DNA of 64,000 nucleotides from Gautieria morchelliformis (taxonomy: Eukaryota > Basidiomycota > Agaricomycetes > Gomphales > Gomphaceae). Made by a program: the position numbers and the translations under genes. The notes under the pieces were generated by a model. It saw only the letters and a list, made by a program, of their open reading frames with translations, was not told the origin of the DNA and searched no databases. The first letter of the stretch is position 1, and each line of letters starts with the position of its first letter. The stretch covers positions 186,001 through 250,000 of the forward strand of contig WHVA01000098.1 of NCBI GenBank assembly GCA_015179125.1. The letters are read 5' to 3'. Positions 9,244 through 20,540 of the stretch are shown piece after piece.

Positions 9244-12200
9244 GTGAAAACAATTCACAGATCGCAAAACTAAGGGTTAGACAACAGAACACCAACAATT
9301 CATTGACCCCGACATCGGAAATACTAGCTAAGTGCTCACCAGACCATTATGACATTCTTGCCATACAAGAACCACATATTGACTTCCTAGGTAATGCCAG
9401 AGCCACTCCCAGCTGGTACTCGGTATACCCGGAAACCCACTTTCGAGACAAAGAGAGACGGACGAGATTGATGTTACTGGTGAGCAAGAAAATCGCGACA
9501 GGTGGGTGGAGAGCGGTAGAAATGGGAACGCCGGATGTCACGGCGATAAAAGTCAAAACAAACATGGGTGATGTGCTCGTTATAAATATCTACGCCGATT
9601 GTACACAATCTGACAGCATAAGAGCCGTACAGGAATATGTCCAAAAAAGCGCAGTGGAAGAAAGAGAACATGGACGAGAAGCAGCTGGCATGGTCTGGCT
9701 GGGCGACTTCAACAGGCACCATCCGATGTGGGACGAGCTACGAAACTCGCACCTGTTCACCAGAGCCAACTTAGATGAGGCGCAAATACTGTTAGAAGTG
9801 ATCGCAGACCACGATTTACACATGGCATTACCCAAGGATACGCCCACACTCAAAGCAATGGTGACTGGAAACTACACTTGCACAGATAACGTCTTCATCT
9901 CTTCCTCATTGATAGAAAGCTTAGTTAGTTGCAGAACAGTGCCAGAAGACTTACCCCCCAAGAGCGGCCATTTCCCAATCGACACCACAATCGACGTAAC
10001 CGTCATGGCAAAACCGCAGACACCCAAACCGAACTATAGACAGGTCGACTGGAAGGGATACGGCGAGCACCTCAAAACGAGGCTCAGAGAGGCAATCCGC
10101 GAACCAACCCCTACCACCCCCCAGCAATTCCACTACCTCCTGCACGTGTTAACAGAGGCCATAATGACCACCACTGAGGAACTGGTACCGAAAAGCAATC
10201 CGTCACCCTATGCAAAGTGATGGTGGTCATTACAGCTAACACGCACCAGAGCGGAAACCAGACGGCTGGGCAGAAAAGCATATGCCAGACGCAGTGAACC
10301 AGCTGATGCGGTGCATGACGCGTACAGAACCGCAAGAAACAAGTACGTGGAAGCCATTGAGAAATCAAAAAAAGATCACTGGAATGATTTCCTCAAAGGC
10401 ATAGACCAGAGAACGATTTGGACAGTGCACAGGTATGCCTTAGCGGAGGCAGCTGATGGGGGGCGGGCGCGCATCCCAACACTGACAACGATGCAACCAA
10501 ATGGGGCGCGACTGATTGCAGAGACAAATGATCAGAAAGCCGACCTACTCTTCGATACATTCTTTCCAAAGCCAAGTGCCAACGCTGAGGGAATCCCGCC
10601 AGAATATGAGTACCCGACCCCGGCCTTCGAGTACTAGCCAATATCCGACACACAGATACGCAGAGCAGTGAACAAGCTCAACCTGTTCAAAGCTCCTGGG
10701 GGAGAACGGTATCCCAAATGTACTCATCAAACAGTGTATTGACGTGCTCCTGCCATACATAATTGAGTATACGGAATGGATACGCAGAAATGTTCAAAAT
10801 AGACTCACGACAGTCAGTTTTGATGACCACACGGCTGCGACCAGACCGATAGGGTGTGGCATGGATCAGGGGTGCCCCTTGTCCACAATCGCCTACCAAT
10901 ACTACAATGGAGACCTGCTAGACATAGCGCAGAGAAAGAAAGGAGAAAACAGTGTAGGTTTTGTGGATGACACGACTATCACAGCGGAAGGTGCCGACTT
11001 CGAGGAAGCCTTTAATAAGCTGTCCAATATAATGACCAGGCCAGACGGGGCATGCAGCTGGGCCGCGAAGAACGAATGCCAGTTCGCAGTGCACAAGTTC
11101 GGGCTAATGGGGTTGAGCAGACGGAGGGAGAAGCACCCCACGAAAACGAGCAAAACCAGACCGCTGACTAGGCCACCGATAAGAATAGGGCAACACCGCA
11201 TAGATCCTACGACGATGCACAAACTTCTAGGAGTGATTATAGACCAAGAACTCAGGTTCAAGGAACATACAAATTATGCGCTAAAGAAGGGCGAAGCGTA
11301 CATCGGTCAATACAGAAGATTAGCAAGGCCGACCAAAGGAATCACAGCTAAGCACATGAGAACTTATTATCTTACCGTGGCGGTGCCAAAACTGCTATAT
11401 GCCACTGACGTGTTTCTTGTACCAGCAAGCGAACAGGGCAAAGGGACCAAGGGGAAAATAAACAAGCTAGCACGGATACAAAGACAAGCGGCGCTGGATA
11501 TCACCGGAGCCCTCAGAACCACGGCCATGGACACACTCGAAGCGCACGCTAACCTCATGCTGTTCCCACTGCTAGTAGCCAAGCTGATACATAGAGCAGC
11601 GGTAAGACTCGCTTGTCTACCTGACGATCACCCACTCGCTGCGAAAGTAAAGAGAACAGCCAGAAGATACGTACAGCGACACTGATCACCTCTCCACGAG
11701 ATTCTGCACGCTTACAAGCTCATCCCGGACAAGATGGAAAAGATCCAAACTGTGGTATTCGGACCCAAGTGGGACCTGGCCTTCAGCACACGAATCCCAC
11801 ATGACAAAGAGCAAGCGATTGAACAGATAGAATCAGAAGAGGCAGAGGTGATAGTCTTTTCTGATGGCTCATGTCTGGAAGGTGGGATAGGAGCTGCGGT
11901 GGTACTGTACAAGAATGGGAGGGAACTCAAATCGGTGTGCTTACACTTGGGGTTGGAAAGCGAGCACACGGTATTTGAGGCTGAGTTAGCGGGAGCGGCA
12001 ATGGTGGCCAAGATGTTGCACGCAGAGAGGAGCGACAGATACGTGATAGCCCTAGACGGCCAGGCAGCGATCCTGACGACCAGAATAGAAAGCACCATAC
12101 CCCGGCAATACTTGGTCAACACGGTACACAGGCAGGTTCAGAAAGTTGTCGAACAGCAGGCGGGGGCGAAGGTGGTGATGAGGTGGGTACCAGGACACGA

Positions 12201-12798
12201 GGGGGTAATAGGAAACGAGAGGGCAGATGCAGAAGCGAAGAAGGCTGCGAAAGGAGCAACCAGCAGTGGGAGGGAAATGCCAACGGAGTGTCACGGACCT
12301 CTAGCGATAAGCAGGGCGGCCAAGATGCAGAGGCACAATGCGAAGCTGAAACAGCAGGCACGGACAGCATTTGCTAAGTCACCAAGAGCACAATTCGCGC
12401 TTGAAATTGACCCTTCTATGCCATCTGCAGCATTCTCGAAAATGACTAGGGACATGCCACGCAAGCATGCGAGCCTACTCATGCGGCTCAGGACGGGTCA
12501 CATAGCCTTGAACAAACACATGCACAAGATAGGCAAAGTAGACTCACTGTTGTGCCCCACGTGCCAAAACGCGTCAGAGACCATACACCATTACTTGTTT
12601 CGATGCCCAACATAGAGCGGGCCCAGGAGGAAACTGGAGAAGAGTCTCAGAAGAGGGGCTAAATCGGTCAAAACTCTACTAGGCGGACACAAAGCAATGA
12701 GCTACTTGTTCAGATACATACACGAGACGGGGAGGTTCGAGAAATCACACGGAAATATGATGCTCCCCAAAGGAGCGAAGGAGGGGAACAGAAGATGA
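9240..12798 (+). pseudogene. LINE-1 ORF2: APE endonuclease, reverse transcriptase, RNase H
   Basis: ORF2 starts at ATG 9240. Domains in order: AP-type endonuclease (DILAIQEPHI near 9350; WLGDFNRHHPMWD near 9705; SGHFPI near 9963), RT (KLNLFKAPG near 10680; GMDQGCPLS near 10860; catalytic FVDD near 10960), then an RNase H (FSDGSCLEGGIGA near 11860, RWVPGHEGVIGNERAD near 12183), and a terminal CPTCQNASETIHHYLFRCP knuckle near 12557. In-frame stops lie at 10218, 10635, 11683 and 12613. One extra G near 10698 shifts the frame, and the palm core between PYII and EYTEWIRR (about 10765) has lost on the order of 100 residues, including the first catalytic Asp block. RT is therefore dead. Confidence 0.9.
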
Positions 12799-13082
12799 GG
12801 CAGGACAGGCAGCGGAACCACAACGAGATGACACAGTTCGAGAAGACACACGGAAGCATAGCACCTTCCAGAGAACTCGAGAGCAGATCACGAGATGTGA
12901 TGGACAGAGGAATCATGGTCTTGAGAACTCACACACCCCACCCATATCAGGCACGGACACACCCATGGCTACGCCCGTGAGGTACAAGCGGAGATAGAGA
13001 CCTAGAGGTGAGAAGGAAACTACATGGGACAAAACATGTATACACCGTCTTACATAGGGTGCGTCCCCAAAAGACGATAAAT

Positions 13083-13117
13083 TGGATATAAAAATAAAAT
13101 AAAAAATAAAAATAAAA
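13083..13117 (+). repeat. A-rich 3' tail of the LINE
   Basis: Irregular AAAAT/TAAAA units end the element directly before the right target-site copy. This tail marks the plus strand as the sense strand of the LINE. Confidence 0.85.
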
Positions 13118-13191
13118 AACACGCCTTGGGACCTGCATATACACCACCCTGCATGGACTCTTCATCTGCTGGGTTGATCCCACATGACCTA

Positions 13192-14104
13192 AGATAGAAG
13201 TCATCTTAAACTGGCACCTTTATGTAAGCGGGCGCTTAGGTCACGTGATGCGCCAAATCCTTGCCTTGGGGATTTTTTTTTTTTTTTTTCCCCTTTCAGA
13301 AGGCACCTTGGTGCAATGACATGTTCTATAATATAATTAGTGACATTGAATTATATTACATGAATTCCTTGTCCAACTCAGACATAATGTTTGGAGGTAA
13401 AGTATGATGGGCATGGTATTTACGGTTTTCCCAGACAGCTTGTGCCCCATTCAACCCTTTTTTGTAGGCATCTATAAATCAGGCCAACCTATTAGCATCC
13501 CTGTTGAGGAGTTAGAATCTGCTGATAGGAAACAATTCTCACACACCTCTGAATCTGTACAAAGGGGACATCATCTAGACAGCCGCAATCCCTGAGGCCT
13601 GAATGTGTGAATGGGGTCAAGCACAACCTGCCGGGCGGTCAAAGTGACGACTAAGCAAGCGGCCTGCAGTGGAACTCACCTAGTGTAAGGTTGTACCTAC
13701 CTAAACCCTGATTTAAGCAGTAGAAATGTGTAGCAAGGCCCCAGAGTGGTTTGAAGCTTTTTCCGTGCGTCGTCCAAAGGTTCGAAAGGCTGACAAATAG
13801 GTCACGTGACCTATCACGTGACCGCCAAATTCCATCGGTCCAAAAACCGAAATTGCAGGAAATCATTCTAGGACATCAGAAAAATAATTTGGTATTTTTT
13901 CTATGTCACATTTTGGATGCTATATATCTCCTCAATAAATATAGATATATCCTAAGTCTCTCCTAAGGATTGTAGGTAGACATGTCCCAAAGAGACTCTA
14001 GGAAGCCATTTGGCAAAAAGTGTTTGCCTTCGAGTGTTATTGAGCTCGCCGTTGGACTGTGCTCAGCTTATGTAAGGGGTGCCAGTTTAAGATGACTTCT
14101 ATCT
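13192..14104. mobile_element. TA-flanked inverted-repeat DNA transposon, non-autonomous, 913 bases
   Basis: Both ends carry the same inverted repeat, starting AGATAGAAGTCATCTTAAAC and perfect for 27 bases (13192-13218 and 14104-14078), with weaker pairing for about 10 more. The flanks are TA at 13190-13191 and 14105-14106; the other family A copies have a single CTA at this point, so TA is the duplicated target as in Tc1/mariner elements. No frame over 70 codons encodes anything recognisable, so it depends on a transposase elsewhere. Inside are a poly-T run (about 13266-13289) and CACGTG palindromes at about 13233, 13803 and 13815. Confidence 0.85.
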
Positions 14105-14903
14105 TACAGGTAGGATGCCCGCGAATGCATTCTGGCCATAGGGACACCCAAAAGGGGTTGAGTTGAGAAGATGATGAGACCAGTGATGAACCATCAATCC
14201 GGGTAAAAGATGTCGATCATGTTTGATGGCGTGCCTGCTGGGGAATGATGCCATTAGCGAATGGTCAAATGGTGAATGTGGTGAATAGCGAATGGTGCGA
14301 GGAGTGAATGGTGCAAAGACAAGCGAACATGGAAGAGTGGTGAAAGGGAAAACAGGGATAGCTGGGTACAAGAAATAAATGAGTCATGACAGCCTGCACC
14401 TCCTTGCAATTCATGATAGGACCAGTGATGAACCATCAATCCAGGTAAAGGATGTCGATTGTGTTTGATGGAATGGCTACTGGCGAATGATGTGAGTAGC
14501 GAATGGTCATATGGCAAATGTGGCGAATAGCGAGTGGAGCGAGGAGCGAATGGTGCGAAGACGAGCGAACATGGAAGAGTGGTGAAGGGAAAACAGGGAT
14601 AGCTGGATACAAGAAATGGATGGGTCATGACAACTGTGTAGTGAAAACTTCAGAGCGAAGCTAATTCGTCCTGCCCTGCAGTGGTACGAGTCCCATTGAG
14701 TCCAACCTGCACAGAGGCTGCAACTGACACTATCCGAATGCATCCTGAGTATGTGGGTCTGTCATGGAGTGGGAGTTTAGCAGATGATGGGTTCTATGAT
14801 GGATGATGGCCCCAAAACCTGGCGTCCTGGCAGGAATGATGCGAATAGTGAATGCGAAAGCAGTATGGTGACAAATATTTTGGCAAGATATTCGCTGGTT
14901 CGG

Positions 14904-15072
14904 TGTAAAGATGTCTATCTTAAGCCTTAGGTCACAAGAGCACGACAGAACTTGACCAATGTGTGGTATTCTGATGCTATGTAGTGACAGTGTAATGGTA
15001 AGATGCGATGGGGACCGCTAGCCGGGGATTATGTAATAACTAATGTACATGTAGATACACGGGTTATTTACA
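14904..15072 (-). mobile_element. Solo LTR of the gypsy-C family, 169 bases
   Basis: It reads TGTAAAGATGTC to GGGTTATTTACA and is the reverse complement of the gypsy-C LTRs at 40835-41048 and 51050-51263, lacking about 45 internal bases (the CAGTGGG/CCCACTG hairpin region). It is flanked by a perfect 5-base duplication TTCGG at 14899-14903 and 15073-15077. This is the usual product of recombination between the two LTRs of an inserted element. Confidence 0.88.
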
Positions 15073-15156
15073 TTCGGGAAGTCGTTCGCTGGTTCAGGAG
15101 GTCATTCGCTGTGTGTTGAGGGATGGTTCGCAGATTAAACGAATCATGACAGCGGC

Positions 15157-15655
15157 CCTCAAGGCGTGCGAGGGTGTCGCTGTGGTTGGTCTTGCGGTAG
15201 CGCATGGAGGCGCGGGATGTGGCAGTGGTCATTGTGAGGGTGTTGATGGTAGGAGTGATGAAGCCATGGTCTGTTGGGGTGCGGGTGGACGACAGGAAGG
15301 AACTGCTCATGCTTGTACGAGGTGCTTCAAGTCACAATGGTGGACTTGTAGTTGGGACGTGTGACAGCCCTTTCAGTGAGGATGTAAAGCAAGCATAAGT
15401 AGCAAACGCACCAATAAAAACGGGATAGTGGCTATTCGACACCTCAAAATTACACTTGAGTTGGGGTTCAGCATTGGGAGTAAGGGTGGTCCAGGACTCC
15501 GCTCTGACCACTACCACACCCACAACAAACTTTCCCATGGTCCCGGCTCAGCAGAGAAAAAGACAAACCCAGTATACCACGAAAAACCACCTATATACAC
15601 CCCTAGAACCTAATAGACAACACCACCGGGGGCGAGCCTACAGAACACAGCAGAA
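15157..15655. other. No gene recognised; may include the 5' leader of the second LINE
   Basis: The left part (to about 15380) has no similarity to other parts of the window. From about 15430 the composition resembles the following LINE ORF1 and could be its untranslated leader. No start or target duplication could be defined. Confidence 0.4.
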
Positions 15656-17130
15656 ATGGCGGCTCCATCGACGGCCGCCAGCAACAAGGGGCGCGTGCCG
15701 TCCGCAACTGCGGTGATGCGATCCGACAGTCAGCACTGGCTACGCTCCGACCCCCAGAAAACTAGAAGAGATGAGATGGAATGGGTGAAGGGCGATCACG
15801 ACCCGATAGCCGCGCAGGATTACCTGCTGTCCAAGAAACTCCTGCAGGAACACCAAGTAGTCACGTACTATAGCCTGGCCACGGCACTGCTGCACTTAGC
15901 GGAGTCACAGAGTATGTTGAAGACGCTGGATGAAGGCATGAGGGCGGTCTCGACTCTGCTAACTGACCTGGTGGACTGCACCACGATCTCTGCGGTGGCA
16001 ACGGGCGTCAATGAGCGCCTTCAGGGGATCATGACCCCAGTCCTACAGAAGATCGAAGACACCGTGGCAGTGATCAGGGCGTCGACAGACAGTCTAGCGA
16101 GCACAGCGGAGGAGCTGAGGCAGGAGAGTGATGGCACAGCAGATAGAATAGTGGACGCAGTGACAGCTCAGCTGCCGACGCACCGCGCATCGGAAAGCGA
16201 CAGCGGAGGGGACACCAGCGGTGCAATGCAACACCAGACATACGCCTCGGTTGCTGGGTGGGGATGCGACGCAAGAGTAAGGGCAAGGGAGGGGGTGAAG
16301 CTTAGACAGGTCCTGATCGACGCAGGGGAGCTGGGCATGCAAATCCTGGAAGAGATGGACAGTGTGGGGCTGGCAAGGAGAGCCAATGAGATACTGCAGG
16401 AAATGGGAGCGGCTGCTGATCACGTGGTTGTGAGTGCGAGGTGGCTGAGTAATGGAGGGGTCCTCTTCGAGCTTGGGAGCGAGGGCTCAGCCAAGTGGAT
16501 TAACGAGGCACAGCGGCGGATCCAGTTCACGACCAAGCTAGCACCAGATGCAAGAATGAAGACACGCCTGTTCCCAATAGTCATACAATTCGTACCGAAT
16601 TCGTACCGCTCCACTTCGGCCCGGGAAGGGAGGAGGAGCTGCGAGCGGTGGAAGGTTATAACAAGCTTCCGTGCGGTGCCATAGATAAAGCGAGGTGGCT
16701 CAAGCCGGTGTACCCCAGAGCTGCCAACCAGACCTGCGGCACACGCGCTACTCACTTTTACGAGCCTGGAGGTGGCCAACAAGATCCTCATGGACGGCCT
16801 GATAATCTGTCAGAAGAGGGTGTACGCGGAGAAATGCAAAAAGGAACCCACCAGATGCCTTAAGTGCCAGGGGTGGAACCACCTGTCCTACACCTGCCCG
16901 CAACAGTACGACACCTGCGGCACATATGGGGACCGGCACAGAACGACAGACTGCACCCAACCTGGGAGGCTGCGGTGCGTCTCCTGCCAAATGGAAGGCC
17001 ACGCTAGCTGGGACAGGGCGTGCCTCACATTTGCCCGTAAGTGAGGGAGCTCGACACTAGGCTCCTTGAAAGTCAGATGCCGTATTTCCCCACCAAGGAG
17101 CCATGGACGCATGTGTCGCAACTACCCAAG
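15656..17130 (+). pseudogene. Second LINE: ORF1 with CCHC knuckles, 3' part lost
   Basis: Starting at ATG 15656 the frame encodes an Ala/Glu-rich helical N-terminus, then RWLSNGGVLFELGSEGSAKW (about 16438), the counterpart of the LINE-1 ORF1 segment, and knuckles CLKCQGWNHLSYTC, CGTYGDRHRTTDC and CVSCQMEGHASWDRAC (about 16856-17025). Two compensating frame slips lie between about 16600 and 16750, producing TAG at 16682. A slip near 17040 separates a last piece, YFPTKEPWTHVSQ, which matches the end of LINE-1 ORF1. The element is cut at 17171 by the copia-3 LTR, so ORF2 is absent. A different LINE family from the one at 7323. Confidence 0.8.
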
Positions 17131-17170
17131 CCCACCCCCCAGCTCACTGGATAGCCACGGACCCGCACGC

Positions 17171-17658
17171 TGTAGTAACTCGGTTTGGGCAAGTAGGAAG
17201 TTATATGCCAGATATGAACAATGGGACTTGCAGGAGATTAGTAAACTATTTAATTTTCTACATGTTTTTTCAGTTTCATACTATGAAAGTACACTATTAA
17301 ACTGACCTCCTCAGTGATAGTCAACACTGAGGAGGGGAGGCTGCACATGGGCTTGTTTTACTCGCATATACGAAGTTGCAGCACTTAAGCGCCCTTGAGG
17401 GACTGGTGTGCCGTGCTAAGCGCCCATAGAACGTAACACGTTAGTGAACAGCCGCAGCTCAAAAAGGAAACTTATCCACAAGCACCCACAAAGGGTCGGT
17501 TGGACAGAACATGAAAAGGAGTAGTAATACAGCCTCGAAAAAATCAAAGAAAATTGTAACAGGCATAGAATGGATGTCAGCATAGTTTCAGGTCAAAATC
17601 GAGAGAAAGAACAACAGAAATATTAGGTTTGGAGTCTGGTGCACATATGCACCCAACA
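17171..17658 (-). repeat. Copia-3 3' LTR
   Basis: Plus-strand ends TGTAGTAACTCGG and GCACCCAACA correspond to the termini of the copia-1 and copia-2 LTRs, though the body has diverged. It retains an inverted repeat CCTCCTCAGTG / CACTGAGGAGG (about 17307-17335) in the place of the AATAAA hairpin described for copia-1. The CGCCCCCTCAAAC that follows at 17659 is the complement of a polypurine tract. Confidence 0.75.
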
Positions 17659-17671
17659 CGCCCCCTCAAAC

Positions 17672-20535
17672 CTAATATATACTGAGTTTTTCGTTGAGCA
17701 TTTTGACCCGTGGATTTGGTAACCCTTTTGAGAGGATATCTGCCAACATTTGGTCTGTTGGCAAATATTCAATTGTGACTTCTTGATTTTCGATTGTATC
17801 TCGAATGAAATACAAACGAATATCAAAATGCTTCGTCCTAGCATGTTGTTGATTGCCATAGGCAATCGTAATTTCAGATTGATTGTCTGAAATGATTTTG
17901 ACTGGTGAATTCAGTGGTTGGAATATTTCAGAAATGAGATGGCGCATCCATAGAGCCTCTTTGCTCGCATGAGTTAAGGCAATGAATTCGGCTTCAGTTG
18001 ATGAGAGGGCTACGATGGATTGCTTCTGGCAACTCCATGATACAGTCCCTCCATCAATCTGAAAGACATAAGCCGAATAAGAATGCCTATGCTCTGGCGA
18101 AGCCCAATCAGCATCTGCATAACCAACCAGTCCTTCTCAAATCTTTCCAAGCGTTAAGTTGTAGTCTTTCATAGTCTTCAAATATTTAAAGACTCATTTG
18201 ACTGCAGTCCAATGTGTGCCACCTGGATTTTCGAGGAATTGAGATAGTAGTGACACCGCAAATGCAATGTCTGGTCGAGTGGCTACTGCTGCCCACATGA
18301 GTGATCCGATTGATTGCCTATATGGCATCTTTGCCATGGCATTCTTTCCTTGCTCAGTTTGAGGGCATTGGTCTTTTGATAGCTTTAGATTGGGGTCCAG
18401 AGGTGTACGACATGGTTTGGCATCTTCTAGATTGAAGCGCTTGAGGATTTTCTCAATGTATGCAGGTTGAGAAATCGATATCGTCTTGTTTTCCCAGTCT
18501 CTCTCGATCTTAAGATTGAGTAACCAGTCTATCTCGCCCAGATCTTTCATACTAAAGACCTGTTTGAGACTATCTTTACTCCATCGAGAGTCGATTGGTT
18601 TTCAGCAATGATGGTCAGGTCATCAACTGCTGTCGCAATGATTGCATGGCCTCTGACATCTCGTCTATAAAACACAGCTGCATCAGAAGCTGATTTCATG
18701 AATCCTAGCTTCATAAATTCGCTGCTTAGACATTTATACCATTCCCTTCCAGATTGCTTTAGCCCATATAGGGCTTTCTTGAGCAGGAGCACCTCGTCTG
18801 TATTCTCACTCTCATATCCATATGGCTGCTTCATATAGATAGGTTCGGGCAGTGTTGCATTGAGATAAGCATAATCTACGCCCATTTGATGTATAGGCCA
18901 ATCGTTTCTGGCTGCAATTGCGCATATGACCCGGAAGGAGCTGAGTCGTGCAACAGGAGAGTAGGTTTCATCATAATCGACTCCAAAGCTTTGTGTGAAG
19001 CCTTGGGCGGCCATCCGTGATTTAGGTGTGATGGGATTTCCTTGAGGATCACGTTTCCAGAGGAAAACCCATCGGCTACCTACAATATTGGCGTCTGATG
19101 GTGGTTTGACTACTTCCCATACGTTCTTGTCGATTAGAGCATTATACTCTTTATCCATCGACTCCTTCCATATTGGGTCATTTAATGGTTCATCTGCATT
19201 AGCTGGTTCAACCAGATTTCGATTATGTACTGCTGCAATATAGTCCTCATCAGTGGTAGATGTCACGCTGACAGCATAATCATTGGTATTGATGATGCTG
19301 CCTTCAGAGGTCGAATCTTGTTCAAGAATATCTTGAATATCCTCATAATGATCCTCATAAGCTAGCATAGTTACATACTCGCTGGCTTGTTTACTAGATT
19401 GAGATCTAGTAATGGGACCACCTGAGGTTGGCTGCACTTGTTGGAGGTGAATCCTTTCGCTTCTCCTGGGTAATTGAGCTTCTGGGACTCTCTCAATAAC
19501 CCTTTGATCAGGTTGCAGCTCTTCAAGCTTTTCCTCTGGAGCGACTTCTATAATTCTTTCGACTTCGCCTTCTTCAGTCAAAATAGGCCCTGGCTTAAGC
19601 GCTGGTGCCACTGATGGTAGTGGTTTGGCCTGTCTGGGCATAGATAGGGCAGGCTCTTTGGTGGAAATGATTGGGACTACCTCTGGTTTAGTCCCTTTGA
19701 TGAATAGAAGATTTCTCTCCACCGAGACCTTGTGTGAATCTGGCCAATAAATGCAATGGCCGTTGCTCTGTCCTGAGAAGCCTAGCCATCTGGCTTTCTT
19801 GGCTCAAGGTAACAGTTTGTCTCCCTGTTTTATCTTCACATACACCTCTTCTCCCCAGGTATGAATATCCCGGAGATTAGGTTTTACTCGATGAATCATT
19901 TCATAGGGAGTTTTGTCTGGTAGAGCTCTTGTATGTGTCCGATTCTTTATATAATTGGCATGTTGAATCGCATATCCCCAAAGATTCTTGGGTAAACTCG
20001 ATTCAAATATCATGGCACGAGTTCTCTCAATGAGAGTACGATTTAAACGTTCTGCAACACCATTGGATTCTGGGGTGTCATGGACCGTTAAATGATGCTT
20101 CGTGCCTTGTTTCGCCAAATGTTGTTCGAACTCTGAGCTTGTATATTCACCCCCTCGATCAGAGACAAGTGCTTTAATGTGCACATTTCTCTGACGAAGC
20201 ATCATAGCTTCATAGAGCTTGTACTTCGAGAAGGTTTCTCCCTTGGTTGCCATCAAGTAGACTACTGATTCTCTTGAGTAGTCATCAATAAAAGAGACAT
20301 AATATGCCTTTTTATTGATCGTGAGGTGTCTTGAGGGTCCCCAGACATCTGAATAAATCCGGTGACCAAATTTTGATGCTCGGTCTCTGGGTTCCTTCGG
20401 AAGAGACTTGCGTGTCATCTTTGATTGGATACACGCATCGCAAATTATCTTTTCACCTATAGAGCTCTTGTCAATTCCTAGAGCCATGTTATGATCGAGC
20501 AAATATTTCAGGGTCTTGTGAGATATATGCCCCAT
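17672..20535 (-). pseudogene. Copia-3 polyprotein remnant (integrase, RT, RNase H)
   Basis: From 20535 downwards: integrase CDACIQSKMTRKSLP, SDVWGPSRH and SDRGGEYTSSEFEQHL...NGVAERLN (D,D35E catalytic set present); a TGA at 19803-19801 within LLP*AKKARW; RT with WVFLWKRDPQGNPI, QMGVDYAYLNATLP and the catalytic AVDDL (about 18625); a one-base loss near 18555 just before MKDLG; then RNase H with DADW, SSTEAEF and SDNQSEI. The RT active-site Asp pair is intact, but the frame is broken several times and gag is gone. Confidence 0.85.
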
Positions 20536-20540
20536 CTTTT

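Larger units (their letters stand above)
7323..13117 (+). mobile_element. Tad-like non-LTR retrotransposon (LINE-1 of this window), defective
   Basis: The element is bracketed by a perfect 14-base duplication AACACGCCTTGGGA at 7309-7322 and 13118-13131; the family A copy at 27057 shows the uninterrupted target with a single copy. It ends in an A-rich tail of TAAAA(A) units (13083-13117), as expected for target-primed reverse transcription. It carries ORF1 (nucleic-acid-binding) and ORF2 (endonuclease, reverse transcriptase, RNase H). The 5' end is intact or nearly so, since about 150 bases of leader precede ORF1. Both ORFs hold nonsense codons and ORF2 has lost part of the RT, so it cannot move by itself. 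Confidence 0.92.
6663..15151 (-). mobile_element. LTR family A unit (about 1.6 kb before nested insertions), interrupted three times
   Basis: The unit starts TGTCAAGATTGG and ends CGAATCATGACA, giving TGTCA...TGACA termini. Flanks are CCGGC (6658-6662) and GCGGC (15152-15156), a 4-of-5 target-site match. The uninterrupted layout is shown by a second copy at 26410-27940 with the same termini. Comparison with that copy identifies three insertions: the LINE 7323-13117, the inverted-repeat element 13192-14104 and the solo LTR 14904-15072. Orientation is set as minus because in chromovirus II the polypurine tract adjoins the TGTCATGA end. The unit contains three TGTCATGA heads (at 15151, about 14632 and 14392 reading leftwards), so the head is tandemly repeated. 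Confidence 0.85.
17171..20537 (-). mobile_element. Copia-3: 5'-truncated Ty1/copia element
   Basis: In minus-strand sense the element consists of integrase, RT, RNase H and the 3' LTR (17658-17171). Gag, protease and the 5' LTR are missing: the similarity stops at 20537, inside the HHCC zinc motif of the integrase, where gag sequence of chromovirus I begins on the other strand. The deletion that removed copia-3's 5' part therefore also removed the chromovirus 5' LTR. Confidence 0.85.

Noticed and set aside
8166..9298. Long minus-strand ORFs (303 and 262 codons) opposite LINE ORF1
   Set aside because: They mirror a coding sequence with strong third-position bias; their translations have no family resemblance, whereas the plus strand has clear CCHC knuckles.
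17659..20537. Copia-3 treated as a complete element with two LTRs
   Set aside because: No right-hand LTR, gag or protease is found; similarity ends inside the integrase zinc motif at 20537.
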